Assembly: GCA_003024785.1 (NCBI GenBank)
Contig: PUQB01000146.1
Span: forward strand, 365,799 to 429,798
Direction of reading: 5' to 3'
From: Selaginella tamariscina
Taxonomy: Eukaryota > Streptophyta > Lycopodiopsida > Selaginellales > Selaginellaceae
DNA length: 64,000 nt
Position 1 is the stretch's first letter, and the number at the start of each line of letters is the position of its first letter. Below are positions 58,740-64,000 of this stretch, one piece after another. The translations under genes were made by a program, and so were the position numbers. The notes beneath the pieces were generated by a model. That model ran no database searches, was not told the DNA's origin, and saw only the letters and a program-made list of their open reading frames with translations.

Positions 58740-59877
58740 TTACCACCACCTAACACTCTCACGAATGCAATTGGGAGTTGCCATCCTTATTAATACATAA
58801 GATGTAATGAGACCTGGTCTGCATAAAGGCTCATCTAAAAAATGACGTTCTTTAAGAATAATATTGTAAAGCGCCCAATTGCTATCCTTCATTTTATAAA
58901 ACTCAAAATCAAGAAAAAAAAAACCTTTAGGAAATGTTTGATATGGTGGATACTGCTCATAAAAGTTTTTGAGATTCTTCTTTCTGAGGCACGTATCCAA
59001 GTAGTTCACTAGCTCATCCATGGTATCGGTATTAGAATATGGGTCGAAAGTGATTGGATGAATACAAGCAATGTTTTGGTTGAGCATAGCCTTCTGAGGA
59101 GAGTCATCTACCACTAAGATATGTACGTTCTTCATTATCCTTAAGTGACTAATCTCCCCATGAAGGCCAATTAATCTTTCATTCTTGAAGAAGTATGGCT
59201 TGCTTTCCTTTCTTATATTGTGAAATTCGAGAGGTTTATAACATACTCGTTGGTCAAAAATCCAATTTTTACGAATAACCTCTTCTACAACACTACAATG
59301 TTTTTTAAGCAAATTCAGTAACGGTGTCAAGTTATGAATTTGCATGCATGACCAAATCCCCACAAGCACATCCATCTCCTTAAGCTTTTGAAAGAGACGG
59401 TTCAACCCTAGACGAAAAATAATATTATATCAAAATTTACCATGACAAGGAATGAAATCTCCTTGTTTGATTTCTTTTTTCCTATCCTCGGGCCTTTGTC
59501 GATGAAGCAAAACACCATTGACATCTAACAACACAATATGGCTATGGGTAACATGGGGTAGCGTTGTCTCTTGAATACTTTGCAACTCACTTGTTTGGTC
59601 CCTTTCACATTTATTTGTTGACACTATATTGTTACCTATCCTTTATCATTTAATTGTACATCATCCTTACAAGAAAGTGATTTCGAACTAAAGCCAATAG
59701 AAATGGTGATGAAAAAACTAAAGTGGTCCCCATGGTAACGATGTTTGAGCTGCATTATTATCCTTTTCCTGCATGAACTCTGTCATTCTGACATGTGGCA
59801 CAAGAAATTTTTTGCCAAACCCCTCTGTTACCTCATGGCAATGCTGAAAATTCCATGTTCTAACTGTTTCATTACAT
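58740..59877 (-). other. FCP1/NIF-like HAD phosphatase domain in right cargo gene
   Basis: The open frame 59430-59624 and the open frame 58740-59405 (221 codons) are the same frame, separated by one TGA. HAD motif I is VLLDVNGVLL: nucleophile Asp present, second Asp replaced by Asn as in many plant NIF-like proteins. Then come FRLGLNRLF, LVGIWSCMQ (motif II region) and VVDDSPQKAMLN (motif III, Asp-Asp). Domain length is normal. Carboxy-terminal-domain phosphatases of this fold dephosphorylate phospho-Ser; activity here is not established. Confidence 0.8.
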
Positions 59878-60394
59878 CTGCAAAATGATAGTTAGCTGAC
59901 CTTATAATTATCGAGGTATATTATTTACCTTGTTAATGTGTGACCCATGTTTGAACTAAAAGCTTCATTAATCCTTGAGAATTTATTTTCTGTACAAATA
60001 TAAACGAAATATACAAAAATGCCTTATGTTACACTTATTTACAACTATTTGTCACTCTAAGAACTCATTAACAATTCTTTTTCGCTATTACCTTTTGAGT
60101 GAGGCAAAGAAGGTCTAAACCGCTTGGTAAATCGTTCATGATCTTTTGTATCTTTTGTTGATGTTTCCATAGGTAATGGAGTATGTGAATGTTCTGTACT
60201 CCTCGAGATAACTTTTGGTCTAATATCTGATTGACGTTCGTCCTCAGACTGACATTGAACTAGATTCGTCTTCAGAGCTATCGCACTTCTCAAGAGGGAA
60301 CTTTCCAAATACTCCTGTATGGTTTGGGGTAGTCAATTGAGAACCTCTCTATCCATTTATTTAGGTCCTCAACCATGGTCTTATCCTTTTCAAC

Positions 60395-60490
60395 AGCAAA
60401 CACACATGTATTAAGAAGGTAACACTCCTTCAAGACAGACCCCCTAGTGTAGTAGTCAAAAACCCATGCATCACTGTGAGGACCCCTGAT
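60395..60490 (-). other. Permuted methyltransferase motif X-I region in right cargo gene
   Basis: The minus strand of 60290-60622 reads RYPNITSQAAWSIVNLIRG, then WVFDYYTRGSVLKECYLL and AVEKDKTMVEDLN. This has the layout of the C-terminal end of permuted N6/N4 methyltransferases: an anchor helix, a D-x-[FY]-x-x-G-[ST] loop and an acidic residue 16-18 positions on. No DPPY/SPPY box was seen upstream; LLLDSETLWGN stands at about the right distance. Confidence 0.55.
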
Positions 60491-61641
60491 CAAGTTGACG
60501 ATGCTCCATGCCGCTTGACTTGTGATGTTTGGATAACGTACATTGCCGAATACATCCCTCTCAGCTACCGTTGTATCAGATGGAGGTTCAGGCCAATTGG
60601 AGTGCAAACAGATGCTGGCCAATCATTTGAAAGTTTGAAATTGTTTGGCACATTCCTAACAACCAAGTGAACAACCGTATCAATGCACTTTGGATCAGCA
60701 TCATTCATATAAAATCCTGTCCAACGATGTTTATTCTTCTTGGCGAAGGTGAAGGCAAAAGTATCGATGACATGAGCAAGAATCAAGAAATAAATACCTG
60801 AAAACATAGGTATCAGTAAAGAGTGCAAGCATGAATTCAATAATAAATACCTTCTTTGTACATGCTTACACGGCTAAGTTTCTCCACCAAATCCTCTAGT
60901 GTCCTATTTGTTGAAGGATTTTTTGACACCCGCCGATCCATCACGAACAATTGAAACAGTTTCCTATAAGCAGTGATGTTACCCCATAAAGTCTCCGAAT
61001 CCAATAACAAACATATGTAGGACTTGTCGTGATTCGTAGCATCCTCCTTTATAAGGTTCAATTCGGTTCTCCGTTGCTGAAGGACTGCCATAAGAGAAGG
61101 TGTCATCGCAATGTTCTCCTTTTTTTGCATTGGCGTGCAATAGATTCTTGCCCAGATCTTTCGATTGATTCACCCATTTGACAAGCATATCATCGTTTGT
61201 CACATGCAAATATTTACTGACCTCTTCGTATGTTGAAGCCAAGGTCCAATCCAGTTTGTGTAGTGTATTCCAACCACTCTTTGAAATGCTTGACCGTCTT
61301 CAACTCCATTGCCTTAACATGAAAAGGAGAGGTGGGGCTATTGTTGCTAATTTGTAGTTTGCCATCAATTGCCAAATCAGCCAAGACTTCCATCTCCTTC
61401 ATTGTTGTTCCATTTAAAAGCTTCAACTATGTGAGCTTGAAATCATTGTCTACATCCTTTGTAGATTGAACAGACTTAGCCTTCGGCGTCTTACTAGGTT
61501 TCTTTGCAGACTTTTCTGACGGCTCCTCTTCACTTGTCTACTTCTTCTTCAATGTTTCTTTTGAAAAGGATTCCATAATCCCCAACCATTTTGCAAAGAT
61601 CCTATCCTCAGGACAAGAGATTTACATCATCAAAAAGGATG

Positions 61642-62240
61642 TATTAACACGTAATTTCCTACCCTCCGTACATCGATAGGATTGACGTTGATAAACCCAT
61701 ACTAAGGGTCTACCGGTTTGAGTTAAGGACATAATTAGACATCAAAAAGTCAGGAAAAGGGTAAGGATGGCAAGGTGTATAGCAGGTAGTAGTATTATGG
61801 ATCCCGTCATAGTACTAGAATATAAGAACAGTATACTACATCACAGAAATATGAGTAAGAGATAGACGTATTGAGAGAGAAAAGAAACTTATATTATGTC
61901 TGCTCACGGCACATGGTACAAAATAACAGTATACTCGGGATGCCCTTCTAGTCCTAATCTGGTCTATTTATACCCATACTCTAGATCCCGTATTAGTAAT
62001 TATCACAACTACCTCCTAGCCTTATCCATTCAGTTACTGTAACTTTATCCATACATGCCGTACTCCGCTGACATCGTATTGCGGTGACACCCCGTATTGC
62101 GGTGGTGCATCAGTAACTCGTACTCCGATATTTCTTTCCACTCTCGATTTTCCACAATATATATTGTTTTTGATATTTTCCCATTATATTGCCCATGAAA
62201 TAACAAGAAATTCTACTAATGTCTAATTATGCTCCTAACA
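61642..62240 (-). repeat. Solo LTR of the 4222-13421 Gypsy family
   Basis: 599 bp, TATTAACACG...CCTAACA, alignable to 4222-4830 and 12814-13421 throughout, with the TATA-like box near 61963-61972. It is flanked by GGATG (61637-61641) and TGATG (62241-62245), a target duplication with one change. The left transposon copy has the empty site near 21975 (AAAATAGATATTTCC). It cuts exon 3 of the cargo gene. Confidence 0.9.
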
Positions 62241-62296
62241 TGATGTTTCCTTCCGCCCATCTGGGCAAAATCAACGGCTACAATTTCTTCAACTCT

Positions 62297-62359
62297 CTAA
62301 AAAAAAAGAGATAGATTAATATACCGGCGAGATAAATCCCGCCCAGACAAATTACTTAC
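62297..62359 (-). other. Intron of right cargo gene carrying the palindromic core
   Basis: A 63-bp GT-AG intron contains GGCGAGATAAATCCCGCC at 62326-62343, identical to the motif in the left copy at 22050-22067. Confidence 0.75.
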
Positions 62360-64000
62360 CCGGTACATCGCACATTGTGTATTCCCTATAGTAGCCCTTT
62401 ATGGTCACTGAAGAAATTCCCACACGACTCGCATATGTTTGAACTTCTCCCATATTTTGCTGTTGTAGTGGTTGGTGTCGGCAGAGTCCTATTCTGCCGA
62501 TAACTTGTGGTACTGCTTGATTGTGAGATTTGGCTTAGCTAAAAATGCTGATCTTTTTGTCAGTTTCTCACGGGTATGCTTGAAAAGTTTTGTTGTCATT
62601 GTTCCTTTGTTGTGTTCATCAAGAAGTCATTGGGCTGCCGTTATTGTGTGCTGGCCATTAATGATGTAGTAATTAATTGATTTTCTATTCTCCGTCTGAA
62701 TCTTCATGATTTGTTCTGGTGTTGTGATCCACACTTTGTCAGCGCCTTTGTTTCTTTTGTAGTATGAGCACAAATAGCATTATATGGAACGGTGTAAGAA
62801 TTGTTGTTCTTCATCTTCTCCATGAGCTCAGCTACACGTTCCTGGTTGAGTGGCCTGTAATTAAAGTTTGGGCTGACGCTGCAATACTTAACCCTACAGT
62901 CATAAATCTTATCATCCCAACATCTTTTTTGTGGCTTATTGCAGCATGGGATGCCACATGTGCAACTGACAAAACGACTAATGATTTTCTTCTACGATTT
63001 GAATCAACATGTGTTATCCTTGATTGATGCTATTCTAATGTTCTCGGCAGACTCTTCCAGCTCCCGAAGTTTTCTAAGCAAATTGAACGTGACTTGTAAA
63101 GAATCTGAGACCAAGCCACCCTCTCAATCTCCCTTATGATGTCGTTGTGTTCTTCTTTAATGTGAAGAGGGATGATTGCTCCACTTGTGGATGTTCTGTA
63201 TTGTGAAGTAACTCTGCTGAGAATACACCTACTCAATGAGTCTGAAGATCTTCGAAGTAGACATCTAATTGGATCCCCTCCATATATGGGCTTTCGTTGA
63301 ATTGAAGAAGAACTCCATGGTCAACATCATTAGTGAACACGTGAACATCATTATTCACAAGTCGACAAGACCACCCGAGATTAATGTTGTAACTGGCGAC
63401 CTCTGGATCCGAGAACGTGACATTGGATGGAACAAGGCATATGTGTCGAGCATCGTTCAATCTGGGTTCGCAGCATGCTTTCGGATGCTTCACTAGCACA
63501 TCCACTTTCCTTGTTTTGCTTGGCCATGCGATGTGATAGAGGTTAGTTTAACAGCAGCCATGGTTGTCCCAATGCGCTTCCCGTTTAGTTTGAAATATGG
63601 CCAAATTGATTTCAGAATCCCCCTGCCCATCTCTTCTCCTGCTCTCGTCTTCAATGTCACCTCAATCCCATAACTGAATACAAAAATGATTAGTTTTCAA
63701 GCACATATCCAAATATAACAGATTTTATTTTAATTCTTACCCAGAATTTAACGACGACTCCATACTAATGACTGAATCTCCTTGTTTGATTAAATCGTTC
63801 TTCTACAAAATAATACACTATGAATACAAATCATATAAAAATGCACACACACTTGTATAAACCCGAATATACAAAATTAATACACTGATAAATTCACACC
63901 CTGCTTTGTCTCAGAGAGAAGTGGACGGGATTAACTATCCAAAGCTCATGTTTGTGATAGTGCAAAAGACAGATAACATTTGGTTTTAGAACCACCACAA

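Larger units (their letters stand above)
58630..63763 (-). pseudogene. ParB-like / DNA methyltransferase-like / FCP1-phosphatase-like cargo gene, right copy
   Basis: Exons (minus): 63741-63763 (MESSLNSG), 62360-63673, 60851-62296 (split by the solo LTR), 60092-60797, 59929-59989, and 59877 to about 58630. Introns of 51-102 bp all have GT and AG ends. Parts: unknown N-terminus (IEVTLKTRAGEEMGRGI; HGVLLQFNESPYMEGIQLDV); ParB/DGQHR-like part ending YYIINGQHTITAAQ (about 62640-62690); a region with LLLDSETLWGN where motif IV would be; motif I DYYTRGSVLKECYLLNTCVF then AVEKDKTMVE (about 60400-60480); and FCP1/NIF-like HAD domain with LLDVNGVLLH, LVGIWSCMQ and HILVVDDSPQKAMLN (58740-59560). Several stops and two or more shifts make it a pseudogene. 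ParB plus permuted methyltransferase is a known phage and bacterial order; here it is in an intron-containing plant gene. Confidence 0.65.
58360..64000. mobile_element. Second copy of the large TIR transposon (right end beyond window)
   Basis: It begins GTTGTAACTAAAGTGGGCAT inside a Gypsy RT and then aligns with 18698-23826 over its whole visible length, apart from a solo LTR at 61642-62240. The palindromic array is just being entered at 63920-63945. The transposase-like half would lie to the right of the window. Identity between the copies is high enough to align by eye through introns and non-coding parts. Confidence 0.8.

Noticed and set aside
59408..59440. 33-bp GT-AG intron in the FCP1-like domain
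   Set aside because: Too short for a plant intron. Both flanking frames are the same and the interval reads through (FRLGLNRLF) apart from one TGA.
63233..63673. SET-domain reading of the cargo gene N-terminus
   Set aside because: The GEEMGRG start resembles SET domains, but the NHSC and Tyr motifs are missing in both copies.

Overview
This is a repeat-dense nuclear segment of a land plant, probably a large-genome, non-model lineage such as a gymnosperm or fern; the sequence does not settle which. The evidence is plant-type Ty3/Gypsy and Ty1/Copia elements, a TRIM retrotransposon, a plant BED/hAT gene, a DRB-type double-stranded-RNA-binding gene and short GT-AG introns. No bacterial operons, CRISPR arrays, tRNA or rRNA genes were seen.

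Layout. (1) 1-15906: two same-family Ty3/Gypsy elements on the minus strand, one nested in the other. The inner copy (4222-13421) has 5-bp target duplications (TACTC) inside the outer copy, whose 5' LTR is 15287-15906. (2) 15907-18697: unrecognised decayed coding-like sequence. (3) 18698-33035: a candidate 14.3-kb DNA transposon bounded by 20-bp inverted repeats (18 of 20 match). It carries two divergently transcribed intron-containing genes. The minus-strand gene reads as a ParB-like domain, then an N6/N4-type DNA-methyltransferase-like domain, then an FCP1/NIF-like phosphatase. The plus-strand gene is a DUF7869-type putative transposase, later hit by a TRIM element. Between the two start codons lie two arrays of the palindrome GGCGGGATTAATCCCGCC. 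(4) 33036-39525: AT-rich DNA with a DRB-type gene (35570-36777) and a Copia remnant. (5) 39526-55760: a hAT-like BED/DUF659 gene cut by two LTR elements, a GC-rich gag-pro element lacking RT and integrase (39779-46444) and a second Gypsy element with a 3.2-kb internal tandem duplication and 112-bp satellite arrays (46900-54521). (6) 56300-58359: a plus-strand Gypsy gag-pro-RT remnant, cut at 58359/58360 by (7) a second copy of the large transposon, which runs off the window end and carries its own copy of the ParB/MTase/FCP1-like gene plus a solo LTR.

Most coding regions are broken. The strongest candidate for something new is the large transposon family: two copies share exon-intron structure, the cargo gene and an edge, and the same palindromic core occurs in the central arrays and inside an intron of the cargo gene. 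All domain calls are by eye; no database search was run.
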